25,198 nt of DNA from JALSJK01 sp964530345 (GTDB lineage Bacteria > Pseudomonadota > Gammaproteobacteria > Methylococcales > Methylomonadaceae): assembly GCA_964530345.1 (NCBI GenBank), contig CAZGYJ010000025.1:1-25198 (forward strand), in the 5' to 3' direction. Under the pieces are notes generated by a model. It saw only the letters and a program-made list of their open reading frames with translations, was not told where the DNA came from and made no database searches. The position numbers and the translations under genes were made by a program. The first letter of the stretch is position 1; every line of letters begins with the position of its first letter. Positions 1 through 8,649 of this stretch are shown here, in pieces.

Positions 1-461
1 TTAATTTAACCGGTCAGTTTTTATGCGCCAGAGAAGCGGCACGGGAATTTGTTCGCCGTGGCGTAATACCTGAAATTTCATGTGCGGCGGGAAAAATAAT
101 CTGCATTTCTTCTGTGCATGAAGTGATTCCCTGGGCGGGCCATGTGAATTATGCTGCTTCTAAAGGCGGCGTCATGCTGTTTATGAAAAGTATTGCTCAA
201 GAATTAGCGCACTTGAAAATCAGAGTCAATGGAATTGCACCTGGCGCCATCAAAACTCCAATCAATAAATCTGCCTGGGAAACCCAAGAAGCTGAGCAGC
301 AATTATTAAAACTGATTCCTTATGAACGGGTTGGCGAACCTTCTGACATTGGCCGCGCTACCGTCTGGCTTGCCTCGGATAATTCTGATTATGTTACCGG
401 CACCAGTCTGTTTGTTGATGGCGGCATGACGCTGTATCCGGGATTTCGTGAAGGAGGTTAA
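1..461 (+). CDS. gdh: Glucose 1-dehydrogenase, SDR family (5'-truncated by window edge)
   Basis: Short-chain dehydrogenase that oxidises beta-D-glucose to D-glucono-1,5-lactone with NAD(P)+ in the cytoplasm. The frame is open from base 3, so the gene enters from the left and only about 152 C-terminal residues are visible. Visible SDR marks are NLTGQF, the catalytic serine stretch ISSVHEVIPW, the catalytic YAASK (Tyr-x3-Lys), the PGAIKTPIN loop and a DGGMTLYP C-terminus. SSVHEVIPW and DGGMTLYP closely resemble, from memory, the Bacillus-type glucose dehydrogenase, which makes this specific rather than a generic SDR. The Rossmann glycine motif lies outside the window. A strong AAGGAGG near its stop (451-457) serves the next gene, 8 bp away, so the two are probably co-transcribed. 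The glucosidase, lactonase and gluconokinase next door support glucose as substrate. Another polyol or sugar dehydrogenase remains possible. Confidence 0.85.
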   Translation, partial: NLTGQFLCAREAAREFVRRGVIPEISCAAGKIICISSVHEVIPWAGHVNYAASKGGVMLFMKSIAQELAHLKIRVNGIAPGAIKTPINKSAWETQEAEQQLLKLIPYERVGEPSDIGRATVWLASDNSDYVTGTSLFVDGGMTLYPGFREGG

Positions 462-469
462 TCAAATCA

Positions 470-3154
470 ATGAACAATCCTGAACTTCAACGGCTAATAA
501 ATACCAGAAACAAAACCGAAAACTGGAACTTGTGGGGACCCTATCTTGCTGAACGCGCCTGGGGAACAGTTCGAGAAGACTATAGTCCTGATGGTAAAGC
601 CTGGGATTATTTCACTCATGACCAAGCTCATGCCCGAACTTATCGTTGGAATGAAGATGGCCTGGCTGGTTTGTGTGATGAACAACAACGTTTATGTCTA
701 TCACTCGCCTTATGGAATGGTCACGACCCGATTTTAAAGGAAAGAGCTTTTGGCTTAACCGGAAACCAAGGTAATCATGGTGAAGATGTCAAGGAACTTT
801 ACTTTTATGAGGATGCTCTACCCAGCCATGCCTATCTGAAATACCTGTACAAATATCCTCAGCAAGCTTTTCCATATCAACAATTAATTACTGAAAACAC
901 TAACCGCGATCTTGAAGATCCTCCTTTTGGTCTCTACGAAAGTGGTGTTTTCAATGACAATCGTTATTGGGATGTTACTGTTGAATATGCCAAGCATTCA
1001 CCAGAAAATATTTATCTTCTAATTTCCGTTAAAAACTGTGGCCCTGAAGCTGCCCAAATTCATGTCATCCCGCAACTATGGTTTCGAAACACCTGGTCCT
1101 GGGACAACCAGCAAAGCGCTATCCCAATTATTCAACACCTTGATAGAAATAAACCAGGCTGGGCTGCTAAAGCCAGGCATGAACAACTGGGTGATTATTA
1201 CTTGTATGGCGAATCCTCAGCTGATTTGATGTTCTGCGATAATGAAACCAATGCCCAAAAATTATGGAAAAAAGAAAATGAGAATGAATCTGAATTTCCT
1301 AAAGATGGCTTTCATCGCCGGATTATTAAAGCACAAACATCTGCTGTCAATTCAGAGAATGGAACTAAATTTGGCGCCTGGCACCAACTGCATATTGAAC
1401 CAGGCAAAACAGTTCAAATCAGACTGGTTCTATCCTCAAGGGCATCAGTAAATCCCTTTGATGATCATGACAAAATTTTATCTCAGCGCAGACAGGAAAC
1501 TCGTGTTTTTTATCAGCAGCTGTTACCTGATGCTTCTGATGAAGACAAACGCATCCTGCGTAAAGCTCTTGCAGGCATGGTCTGGACCAAACAGTTTTAT
1601 CATTTTGATGTTGAGCATTGGTTAAAGGGAGATAAATTATCTGCACCCAAAGAACGCTTAAAAGGAAGAAACAGTCATTGGCGGCACTTCAAAGCCCATG
1701 ATGTCATTTCAATGCCTGATTGCTGGGAATACCCCTGGTTTGCTGCCTGGGATCTGGCTTATCACTGTGTTCCTCTGGCGTTGATTGATATTGATTTCGC
1801 CAAAAACCAAATTGAGCTGATGCTCAAGGAAACCTACCTGCATCCTAATGGCCAAATTCCTGCCTATGAATGGACTTTTGATGATGTTAATCCCCCTGTT
1901 CATGCATTTGGTACGCTCAAAGTATTTCGCGCGGAACGGCTCAAATACGGTAATGGAGATACTGATTTTCTAAAACGAGTATTCCATAAATTATTGTTGA
2001 ATTATGGTTGGTGGATCAATCGAAAAGATCAAGATGGTCATAATGTTTTTGAAGGTGGTTTTTTAGGACTGGATAATATTTCTGTCTACGACCGCTCCAA
2101 ACCTTTGCCTTTCGGATACACACTGAAACAAGCAGATGCAACTGGCTGGATGGCCATGTTTGCACTTAACATGACGGTAATGGCTTTGGAAATTGCCACC
2201 TTGGATAATGATTATGAAGGCATTGCGATTCAATGCTATCAACAATTTGTCGCTATTGCCCGCGCCTTGACAGATCAGGCGGAAGCGGGCATTGACCTGT
2301 GGGATGAGGAAGCTGGATTTTTTAAGGATGTCATCATCTCACCCGAAGGCGAACAGTACAGAATCGATGTCTATTCAATGGTGGGACTGATCCCAATATT
2401 TGCTTGTGAAATTATCGACCAACGATTGTTAAAAAATGTCCCTAGGTTTGTTGAAATATTACATGCCAACAAAGGTGGGAAACTAAATGGTCAACAAGCT
2501 TTTGCTGATCCAGACTGGGAAAATCATCACGGAGAACATTTGTTGGCACTGGTCGATCATAAAAGATTATCTCGCATCTTGCTTCGTGTTCTTGATGAAA
2601 ACCAGTTTATGTCCCGCTATGGGATAAGAAGCCTGAGCCGCATTCATGGCGAGTATAAAAACCTGGGTGAAATACCGGGAATTGGCACAGCCATGATCGA
2701 ATATGTCCCCGGTGAATCTAACTCCTGGATGTTTGGTGGTAATTCTAACTGGCGCGGCCCTATTTGGTTCCCTATCAACTATTCTTTAATACAGTCATTG
2801 GATAAATATCACCGATATCTGGGCGATGATTTTGTCATTCCGGTACCCTGTCAAAACAACGAACCGATGAATCTAAAACAAATTGCCGATTTGATTTCGG
2901 AAAGTCTAATCGATCTTTATCGGCGAAATGAAGGCGATGTCGTGCCTGCCATGCACCAGGAATTGTCATTCCAAAATAATCCTGAATGGAAAGAACTGTA
3001 TTACTTCTATGAATATTTTCATGGCGAAACAGGACAAGGGCTGGGAGCAAAACACCAAACCGGCTGGACTGGTTTGATTGCCAATTTGATTATGCGCCGT
3101 TATAACAGGCATATACCTTCTTTTTGGAAAAAAAAGAATAGCAGCCGCAATTAG
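470..3154 (+). CDS. Glucosidase, GH63 / MGH1-like glycoside hydrolase
   Basis: Large (894 aa) glycoside hydrolase of the bacterial group usually annotated as glucosidase, related to GH63 and mannosylglycerate-hydrolase-type (alpha/alpha)6 barrels. There is no signal peptide, so it should act in the cytoplasm on an alpha-glucoside or glycerate-type compatible solute; the substrate cannot be read from sequence. Recognisable blocks are an N-terminal beta-rich domain beginning NLWGPYLAERAWGTVREDY, the barrel block DCWEYPWFAAWDLAYH near residue 417 with an Asp likely to serve as general acid, NWRGPIWFPINY near residue 760, and a C-terminal GLGAKHQTGWTGL near residue 860. The ATG at 470 is preceded by AAGGAGG (451-457) with a rather long 12-nt spacing. 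It lies 8 bp after the glucose dehydrogenase gene, suggesting that released glucose is oxidised directly. The length is typical of the family as I recall it. Confidence 0.85.
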   Translation: MNNPELQRLINTRNKTENWNLWGPYLAERAWGTVREDYSPDGKAWDYFTHDQAHARTYRWNEDGLAGLCDEQQRLCLSLALWNGHDPILKERAFGLTGNQGNHGEDVKELYFYEDALPSHAYLKYLYKYPQQAFPYQQLITENTNRDLEDPPFGLYESGVFNDNRYWDVTVEYAKHSPENIYLLISVKNCGPEAAQIHVIPQLWFRNTWSWDNQQSAIPIIQHLDRNKPGWAAKARHEQLGDYYLYGESSADLMFCDNETNAQKLWKKENENESEFPKDGFHRRIIKAQTSAVNSENGTKFGAWHQLHIEPGKTVQIRLVLSSRASVNPFDDHDKILSQRRQETRVFYQQLLPDASDEDKRILRKALAGMVWTKQFYHFDVEHWLKGDKLSAPKERLKGRNSHWRHFKAHDVISMPDCWEYPWFAAWDLAYHCVPLALIDIDFAKNQIELMLKETYLHPNGQIPAYEWTFDDVNPPVHAFGTLKVFRAERLKYGNGDTDFLKRVFHKLLLNYGWWINRKDQDGHNVFEGGFLGLDNISVYDRSKPLPFGYTLKQADATGWMAMFALNMTVMALEIATLDNDYEGIAIQCYQQFVAIARALTDQAEAGIDLWDEEAGFFKDVIISPEGEQYRIDVYSMVGLIPIFACEIIDQRLLKNVPRFVEILHANKGGKLNGQQAFADPDWENHHGEHLLALVDHKRLSRILLRVLDENQFMSRYGIRSLSRIHGEYKNLGEIPGIGTAMIEYVPGESNSWMFGGNSNWRGPIWFPINYSLIQSLDKYHRYLGDDFVIPVPCQNNEPMNLKQIADLISESLIDLYRRNEGDVVPAMHQELSFQNNPEWKELYYFYEYFHGETGQGLGAKHQTGWTGLIANLIMRRYNRHIPSFWKKKNSSRN

Positions 3155-3261
3155 TTGTGTACAGACGGAGGTAGAGACCAGAGTTTACATGGAATAAATG
3201 AGTATTTTGAGCACCTTCCAACACAATTGGCAGTGGTGCAGTAAATCTTGAACAGATTCTA

Positions 3262-3417
3262 GGAACGAGCACGGAATAAGTTTGGCAACTGGGGCAGTAT
3301 TTTTATTCGTATTCAAGACGTAGAAATAGGCGCATAGCCAGCTATGTAACTATTTTTACAACGCAGAAGACGGATAAAAAGACAAGCCTGTTGTTAAAGT
3401 TATTTCATGTTCGTTGC
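3262..3417. repeat. Palindromic MITE-like element, family B, copy B1
   Basis: A 156-bp near-complete palindrome between the convergent glucosidase and SMP-30 genes. Its ends are GGAACGAGCACG and, inverted, GCAACGAACATG. Its exact centre is the perfect hairpin CATAGCCAGCTATG (3333-3346). A second copy (12691-12846) has the same length, lies in the opposite orientation and matches at about 93% by hand alignment. Both sides carry TA (3260-3261 and 3418-3419), consistent with a TA target duplication, though the other copy fits a 3-bp TAA better. The last base lies inside the TAG stop codon of the SMP-30 gene. There is no coding capacity. If transcribed it would fold into a long imperfect hairpin. 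Confidence 0.85.
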
Positions 3418-4265
3418 TAAGGCAATCCTGTGCCAGGTACATCTACATCGACAATTTCTATTCGTCCGCTAAGCATCTGTTTAGCCTGTTCAGGATCATC
3501 AGTTTCTGAACTCAGCACAAACAATGTTTTTCTTTCATCACCACCGAGCATACAAGCATAGGCTTGACCGACTGCTGGTGTGACACGATCGACAATCTCG
3601 CCGCCCTGTTTGACTCTGATAACATCACCAGTATTTGGACAAGCCACCCAAACAGCATTTTCCTGATCCAGACAAATACCGTCAGGAAATGCTTGTCCCA
3701 AATCAGCCCATAATTCACGCTTTCCCAGTCTGCCATCTGGATACACTTCAAAACGACTAATTCGTGAAGCAAAAGTTTCAGCCACTATCAGGTGTTTTCC
3801 ATTTGGAGTCATTGCCATACCATTTGGGAAAATAACATCATCAGCAACAATTTTTGCTTTTCCATCGGGTAAAACCAAAATAATCTCAGCGGTTTTTACT
3901 GACTCTCCGCCATGTAAATCATAGCCAAAATTACCTACGTAACAACGCCCAAACTGATCAACCAGCAAATCATTGCAATGAAAAGATGCAAATTCTGATA
4001 ACTCAGCAAACAGCTCTAATTTTCCTTGATTTAAAACCAGTAATTGACGTCGGCACATAGAAACCACCAACAATCTTCCATCAGGAAGCCATCCAAGCCC
4101 GCCTGGTAAATCAGAAAGTTCAGCAACCACAGAAGATTTTCCATGCAAATCCACTTTTTTAATCAATTTTGCGTGTTGATCAGTAAACCACAAACATCCT
4201 TGATGCCAACGTGGGCCTTCGGGAAACATCAAGCCATCGAGTAAGAGTTGGGTGGTAATATTCAT
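3417..4265 (-). CDS. SMP-30/gluconolactonase-family protein
   Basis: A 282-aa six-bladed beta-propeller of the SMP-30/gluconolaconase/LRE family, expected to hydrolyse D-glucono-1,5-lactone to gluconate. The metal-site residues expected for the family are present: the Glu of FPEGPRW near the N-terminus, the Asn of FPNGM in the middle, and the Asp of FPDGIC about two thirds along. There is no signal peptide, so it is cytoplasmic. It follows the gluconokinase gene with a 4-bp ATGA overlap (4262-4265), so the two are translationally coupled. With the dehydrogenase on the opposite strand this makes a complete glucose to 6-phosphogluconate route. The TAG stop (3417-3419) coincides with the end of repeat B1. 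Removing the repeat and one TA restores the same C-terminal GLP followed by TAG, so the insertion seems not to have changed the protein. A lactonase for another sugar is possible. Confidence 0.85.
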   Translation of the reverse strand: MNITTQLLLDGLMFPEGPRWHQGCLWFTDQHAKLIKKVDLHGKSSVVAELSDLPGGLGWLPDGRLLVVSMCRRQLLVLNQGKLELFAELSEFASFHCNDLLVDQFGRCYVGNFGYDLHGGESVKTAEIILVLPDGKAKIVADDVIFPNGMAMTPNGKHLIVAETFASRISRFEVYPDGRLGKRELWADLGQAFPDGICLDQENAVWVACPNTGDVIRVKQGGEIVDRVTPAVGQAYACMLGGDERKTLFVLSSETDDPEQAKQMLSGRIEIVDVDVPGTGLP

Positions 4266-4765
4266 TTTTGGTTTTTCTTGAATAGATCAAAATATTTTTG
4301 AATAACTGTTGAGATTTTTTTTGGTGATTGTTTGATGTCTACAATCAAAACATTTTCAGGTTCTTCAAGCGTCTCAAATTGAGAAATTAATAAATCCACA
4401 GACATAAAATGGCCTGTACGAGATTCGAGCCTTTTTTTAATCAGTGCCTTTGGGCCTTTTAAAAAAACAAATTTGATTGCATCTGAATCGTCCTGCAGCT
4501 GTCGTCGATGTTGCTTTTTCAAAGCAGAACAGGAAAAAACGGCATTTTCATGGTTTTTTATTAGTTTTTTAAGATGCTGACTGATTTGTGATAACCAAAG
4601 CAAACGATCATCATCATTTAAGGGTATACCGGCGCTCATTTTTGCAATATTTTTCAAACTATGAAAATCGTCGCCATCAAAATATTTCCAGCCAAGATCA
4701 TCAGCCAGCTGTTGGCCGACTGTTGTTTTACCTGAACCGGAAACACCCATTATGATAATAATCAT
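4262..4765 (-). CDS. gntK: Gluconokinase
   Basis: Thermoresistant-type gluconokinase that phosphorylates gluconate to 6-phosphogluconate with ATP, feeding the Entner-Doudoroff or pentose phosphate pathways. It has the P-loop MGVSGSGKTTVG at the N-terminus, followed by the substrate-site stretch YFDGDDFHSLKNIAKMSAGIPLNDDDRLLWL and FSCSALKKQHRR, all typical of the family. About 167 aa is a normal length. I chose the ATG at 4765 as the start. A GTG two codons upstream (4771) is in frame and would add two residues; neither has a convincing Shine-Dalgarno. The gene is first in a two-gene operon and its TGA overlaps the ATG of the SMP-30 gene. A good sigma70 -10 (TATAAT on the minus strand, 4798-4803) lies just upstream. 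Confidence 0.92.
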   Translation of the reverse strand: MIIIIMGVSGSGKTTVGQQLADDLGWKYFDGDDFHSLKNIAKMSAGIPLNDDDRLLWLSQISQHLKKLIKNHENAVFSCSALKKQHRRQLQDDSDAIKFVFLKGPKALIKKRLESRTGHFMSVDLLISQFETLEEPENVLIVDIKQSPKKISTVIQKYFDLFKKNQK

Positions 4766-4771
4766 TGACAC

Positions 4772-4879
4772 ATATTTATCTTTTGTTCTGAAATTTGATT
4801 ATAACCCGATCAGTTCCTTGCCGGAACAATATACAATAGCCATCAATCAATTTATCCTTTATAGCTAATTTAAGAGATT
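4772..4879. promoter_or_regulatory. Divergent promoter region between gntK and bioA
   Basis: Only intergenic stretch for two divergent genes, so it must hold both promoters or lie within longer leaders. On the minus strand a consensus TATAAT -10 (4798-4803) points at gntK; the -35 at 17-bp spacing (TTCCGG) is weak. On the plus strand TACAAT within ATATACAATAG is a candidate -10 for bioA, again with a poor -35. A small inverted repeat GTTCC-N5-GGAAC lies between them. I see no BirA-type operator (TTGTAAACC with its mirror half). Confidence 0.45.
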
Positions 4880-6163
4880 GTGTCTTCAATAAATAAACTC
4901 CTGGATCAAGACAGGAAAATAATTTGGCACCCATACAGTGCAATTCATTCTGATTTACCTATTTTTCCCGTTAAATCAGCCCAAGGGGTTCGTATTAAAT
5001 TAATGGATGGTCGTGAGTTGATTGACGGTATGGCCTCTTGGTGGTGTGCAATTCATGGTTATAACCATCCGCTCATCAATCAAGCATTAAGTGATCAATT
5101 AGAAAATATGGCTCATGTCATGTTTGGCGGCTTAACCCACCAACCAGCCGTCAATTTAGCCAGAAAACTTGTCGAAATCACGCCAAATTCACTACAAACA
5201 GTGTTTTTTTCGGACTCTGGATCCGTTGCGGTTGAAGTCGCTATGAAAATGGCAATTCAGTATTGGCACAGCAAACAATTACCCAGCAAACAAAAAATGC
5301 TGACCATTCGTTATGGCTATCACGGTGATACCTTTGGCGCCATGTCAGTTTGCGACCCGGTCAATGGAATGCATAACTTGTTCGCTACATCTCTGGCTCA
5401 GCAATACTTTGCTGATGCACCCAATTGTAATTTTTATCAGGCCTGTACGGCTAACGATATCCAACCTATAATTGAGCAACTGGAAAAATATCACTCACAA
5501 ATTGCTGCCGTTATTCTGGAACCTATTGTGCAGGGAGCGGGCGGAATGCGATTTTATTCTCCTGACTATTTGAAACGTGTCAGAGAGTTATGTAATCAAT
5601 TTGATGTTTTACTAATTCTGGACGAAATTGCCACTGGGTTTGGCCGAACCGGAAAGTTGTTTGCTTGCCAACACGCGAAAATTGAACCTGACATTCTGTG
5701 TCTTGGAAAAGCTTTGACAGGTGGCTATATGACTCTGGCGGCGACATTGACAACAACTGAAATCGCCCAGTCAATCAGTAATCATGAGCCTGGTGTTTTT
5801 ATGCATGGACCGACTTTTATGGCTAACCCATTAGCCTGTGCAGCTGGATTAGCCAGCATTGATATCTTGCTTGATTCTTCCTGGCAAAGCAAAATCTTGC
5901 AAATTGAAAACATTTTGAAAATTGGACTTGATCCTTGTCTGAATTTTCAACAAGTCAAGGATGTACGAGTTTTAGGGGCTATAGGTGTTGTTGAATTACA
6001 AAATCCTGTCGATTTGAAAACAATCCAGCCACAATTTGTTAAAGAAGGCGTCTGGCTGCGGCCTTTTAATAAACTGATTTATATCATGCCCCCCTATATC
6101 ATCAATGATGATGAACTTTATTGCCTAATAAATGCGATGATAAAAATTATTTCACGAATTTGA
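4880..6163 (+). CDS. bioA: Adenosylmethionine-8-amino-7-oxononanoate aminotransferase
   Basis: PLP-dependent class III aminotransferase converting 7-keto-8-aminopelargonate to 7,8-diaminopelargonate with S-adenosylmethionine as amino donor, the second-last dedicated step before dethiobiotin in biotin synthesis. The 427-aa protein shows IIWHPYSAI, ELIDGMASWWCAIHGYNHP, FFSDSGSVAVEVAMKMA, YHGDTFGAMSVCDP, the LILDEIATGFGRTG Asp, and the PLP lysine in LGKALTGG (Lys277). The N-terminal WHPY and WWCAIHGY are specific to BioA within this class. The start is GTG at 4880 with only a weak AAGAG close upstream; no better ATG exists before WHPY. It stands alone: no bioB, bioF, bioC or bioD in the window. 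This scattered arrangement is common in gammaproteobacteria. Confidence 0.95.
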   Translation: MSSINKLLDQDRKIIWHPYSAIHSDLPIFPVKSAQGVRIKLMDGRELIDGMASWWCAIHGYNHPLINQALSDQLENMAHVMFGGLTHQPAVNLARKLVEITPNSLQTVFFSDSGSVAVEVAMKMAIQYWHSKQLPSKQKMLTIRYGYHGDTFGAMSVCDPVNGMHNLFATSLAQQYFADAPNCNFYQACTANDIQPIIEQLEKYHSQIAAVILEPIVQGAGGMRFYSPDYLKRVRELCNQFDVLLILDEIATGFGRTGKLFACQHAKIEPDILCLGKALTGGYMTLAATLTTTEIAQSISNHEPGVFMHGPTFMANPLACAAGLASIDILLDSSWQSKILQIENILKIGLDPCLNFQQVKDVRVLGAIGVVELQNPVDLKTIQPQFVKEGVWLRPFNKLIYIMPPYIINDDELYCLINAMIKIISRI

Positions 6164-6440
6164 TGATTTCTGAGTAGTCAATAAGGAGGCGGCCCATATT
6201 CCTTGTTAAAAAAAATATGGAATTCGAGCACTGGAGAATCGCCGTTAGCATATAAGGGAAACTTAAGATGAACCATTTGTGAATTTTTATGCCTAAAATA
6301 CTGAATATTGCTTTTATAACTGCGGTAGAATGATTACAATAGAACTGTAGGTAAATACTTACCTGCAATCTAGAGGCAATATCTTGCCTTACTAAGACAA
6401 CACGCAAGCTATTGGCAACCACTTAGAAAATAGCAATAAA
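6164..6440. other. Non-coding region upstream of the ExeA-like gene
   Basis: 277 bp without a credible gene. It contains several small inverted repeats: CCATATT...AATATGG near 6193-6221, AGGTAA-ATAC-TTACCT near 6350-6365, and GGCAA-TATC-TTGCC near 6376-6390, followed by GCAAGC and TTGGCAACC. The two adjacent hairpins lie 50-90 bp before the ATG at 6441 and could belong to an mRNA leader. A GG/GC pair spaced close to sigma54 geometry (9 instead of 10 nt between) is off by one. I cannot match it to a known riboswitch. Confidence 0.3.
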
Positions 6441-8636
6441 ATGTATAAACAATACTATCATTTCAAAACGCTACCGTTTAAGCACACTCATGATCTGGAC
6501 AACATTTTTTTAAGCCAGAATTATGAAATTCCGTTAGCGGTCTTGGTTAGTGGCCTTGATAAAGGAGTCATCCTTCATACGCTAATTGGAGAAAATGGTG
6601 CAGGAAAAACATTCTTCATACACTACGTCTATAAACATATTCAGCATGGCTGTACAGTTGGGATTATTAACAAGCAAGTCGAATCAGCTTCGATGCTGAT
6701 AAAACTCACCTTATCAAGTTTTGGAATAAAAACCAAAACATCAAATATCTCCTTGCTTTTATTGCAACTTAAACAGGTTCTGGAATCGCAATTGATTGAA
6801 AATTATGGACAGCCTTCGCTATTAATCATTGATGATGCTGATAAAATATCCCCTGAAGTGTTATCCAGTATCGACCAGTTATTAAGCCTGAACAGAAAGG
6901 ATAATCTACTTCTCCAAATTATTTTAGTGGGCAATAATAAGTTACAAAAAATAATAAATACTGCTGAGATGCAGACAATACTAGAAATTAAAAAAATTCT
7001 TTGGCATCGAATTACCCCTCTCACTGAGCAGGAAACAAAAAATTATATTCACTATCAACTAAAAAAAGCAGGGGCATCCGAAAATAATCTGTTTGATGAG
7101 GAAGCATGTAGGGAAATTTATCAACAAAGTAAAGGCAATATAAAAAAAATCAACTCCATTTGTAACAAAGTCCTGCTACTAGGTATAAAACTTCAATTAA
7201 AACAGATCAGTTCTGCACAAATTTCTGAAATTACAAAAAACAACCCTTTAACAACTTCTTGTTCATCAGACTATCCGCAAAAAGAAAAGACCCTATCTTT
7301 AGACCCAGTAAAAGATGGGATAATTTTTGCTGGCGTTGCATTAACAATTTATCTTGTATCTGCCCCCTTTATTTCTCCAACAAAAATACCTAATTTTGCT
7401 AAAACCAGACAGATTATTGAAGCCCATAAAAAATCAAATCAGGAAATCCTCACCGCTGCGTTTTCCAGGTTCTCAAAGATAGATGAAAACAACCCAACTC
7501 CTGCAGCTTTTTCCAATGAAAAGATTCCATTAAGCCTGAATTCAAAAAATCAATCCGAACAGAGCATTATTGAAACTCAAGATTCGAAACAAAAAAATAC
7601 AACCACATTTGCAAAAAAACAATCAAAAAAACCTGAAATAGAAATCTTATTAGCAAAAGCAGAACAGCAAATTCTTCAATCCAGATTACTAACCCCTGAA
7701 AATGACAATGCCTATCAAACTTTTCAAAGGGTTTTATCCCATAATCCAGAAGAAAAAAGAGCAATTGCCGGACTCCATATTATTGCTGACCGGTATCTGA
7801 AGTTGTCAGAAAAAAACTATGCTCAAGGCAATCTGGTTCAAAGTAAACGATTCGCCACGCGCGGCTTAAGCGTTGAGCCAGCACATCAAAAACTAGCTTC
7901 TTTAAACAAAAAAATAGACTCCAAAATTAAACAAAAACAGCATTTAATAGCCAGCTTGTTGGAACAAGGCAAATTAAAAATGGCTGAATCAAAACTCATT
8001 TCCCCGGCCCCCAAAAATGCGTATCAGCTTTTTTTGGATGTTCTAGCGCTTGACAATACCAATAAGCAGGCTAAACAAAATATAAGTGCTATTCAAACGA
8101 TATTAATATCAAAGCTAAACCTGACAACAGATTCTCATAATTATCGCAGCGCCCGACAATTAGCCAAACAAATACTGTCAACAACGCTGGCCCGACATTA
8201 TTTGTCTGATGCTTATACTATTGCCTCTCAAACTGATAAGTTTTTCAGCAAAAAAATCTCAACTCTCTTGGCACGAGCTTCTGAGCAAATTAATTCACAA
8301 CATCTCATCCAACCTAAAGGAAATAATGCGGTTGAAAGTCTTCATGAAATTCTCGACATTGAAAAAAATCACAGCCTTGCAATCAAGAAACTTAACTATA
8401 TAATTGAGGCCGAAAAACATCATATAGAAAAAACGCTTTCAGATGGTAGAATCAACCAGGCACTATCTGAAATTAATAGGTTAGTAACTCTTTTTCCCGC
8501 TGAACCGGCATTATTACAGTTACAAAATAAAATCTCCTTTGCCTTGAATGAAAATAATTTAAAAATAGCGACGATTAACAATACAAAAAAACAGATCAAG
8601 GTAAAAAAACAACTTCGTCCTTTCGGAAACTTCTGA
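6441..8636 (+). CDS. ExeA/GspA-type AAA ATPase with membrane segment and TPR-like repeats
   Basis: A 731-aa protein. Residues 1-260 are an ExeA/MshM-type AAA ATPase: start YHFKTLPFKHTHD (the FxxxPF hallmark of the family), Walker A GENGAGKT (50-57), Walker B LLIIDDAD (127-134) and WHRITPLTEQET (188-199). A single membrane segment (about 292-310) follows, then a low-complexity Ser/Lys/Gln linker (320-395). The C-terminal half holds a repeated unit of the form LLxxAxxQIxxxxLxxPxxxNAxxxxxxxLxxxxxxxxA, starting near 403, 505 and 609; this resembles degenerate TPRs. The orientation would be cytoplasmic ATPase and periplasmic repeats. I see no C-terminal peptidoglycan-binding domain like that of Aeromonas ExeA. 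The next gene, 13 bp downstream, encodes a beta-barrel protein, so the pair probably acts across the envelope in export, assembly or anchoring. The start has no clear Shine-Dalgarno. The partner and substrate are unknown. Confidence 0.8.
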   Translation: MYKQYYHFKTLPFKHTHDLDNIFLSQNYEIPLAVLVSGLDKGVILHTLIGENGAGKTFFIHYVYKHIQHGCTVGIINKQVESASMLIKLTLSSFGIKTKTSNISLLLLQLKQVLESQLIENYGQPSLLIIDDADKISPEVLSSIDQLLSLNRKDNLLLQIILVGNNKLQKIINTAEMQTILEIKKILWHRITPLTEQETKNYIHYQLKKAGASENNLFDEEACREIYQQSKGNIKKINSICNKVLLLGIKLQLKQISSAQISEITKNNPLTTSCSSDYPQKEKTLSLDPVKDGIIFAGVALTIYLVSAPFISPTKIPNFAKTRQIIEAHKKSNQEILTAAFSRFSKIDENNPTPAAFSNEKIPLSLNSKNQSEQSIIETQDSKQKNTTTFAKKQSKKPEIEILLAKAEQQILQSRLLTPENDNAYQTFQRVLSHNPEEKRAIAGLHIIADRYLKLSEKNYAQGNLVQSKRFATRGLSVEPAHQKLASLNKKIDSKIKQKQHLIASLLEQGKLKMAESKLISPAPKNAYQLFLDVLALDNTNKQAKQNISAIQTILISKLNLTTDSHNYRSARQLAKQILSTTLARHYLSDAYTIASQTDKFFSKKISTLLARASEQINSQHLIQPKGNNAVESLHEILDIEKNHSLAIKKLNYIIEAEKHHIEKTLSDGRINQALSEINRLVTLFPAEPALLQLQNKISFALNENNLKIATINNTKKQIKVKKQLRPFGNF

Positions 8637-8649
8637 TTTCCCTACTAAT

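Noticed and set aside
6370..6395. Sigma54 promoter at GGCAATATCTTGC
   Set aside because: The GG to GC spacing is one base short and the flanking consensus is poor.
6340..6440. Cyclic-di-GMP (GEMM) riboswitch suggested by ACGCAAGC and GGCAACC
   Set aside because: The order and spacing of the conserved blocks do not match the GEMM consensus and the tetraloop stem is absent.
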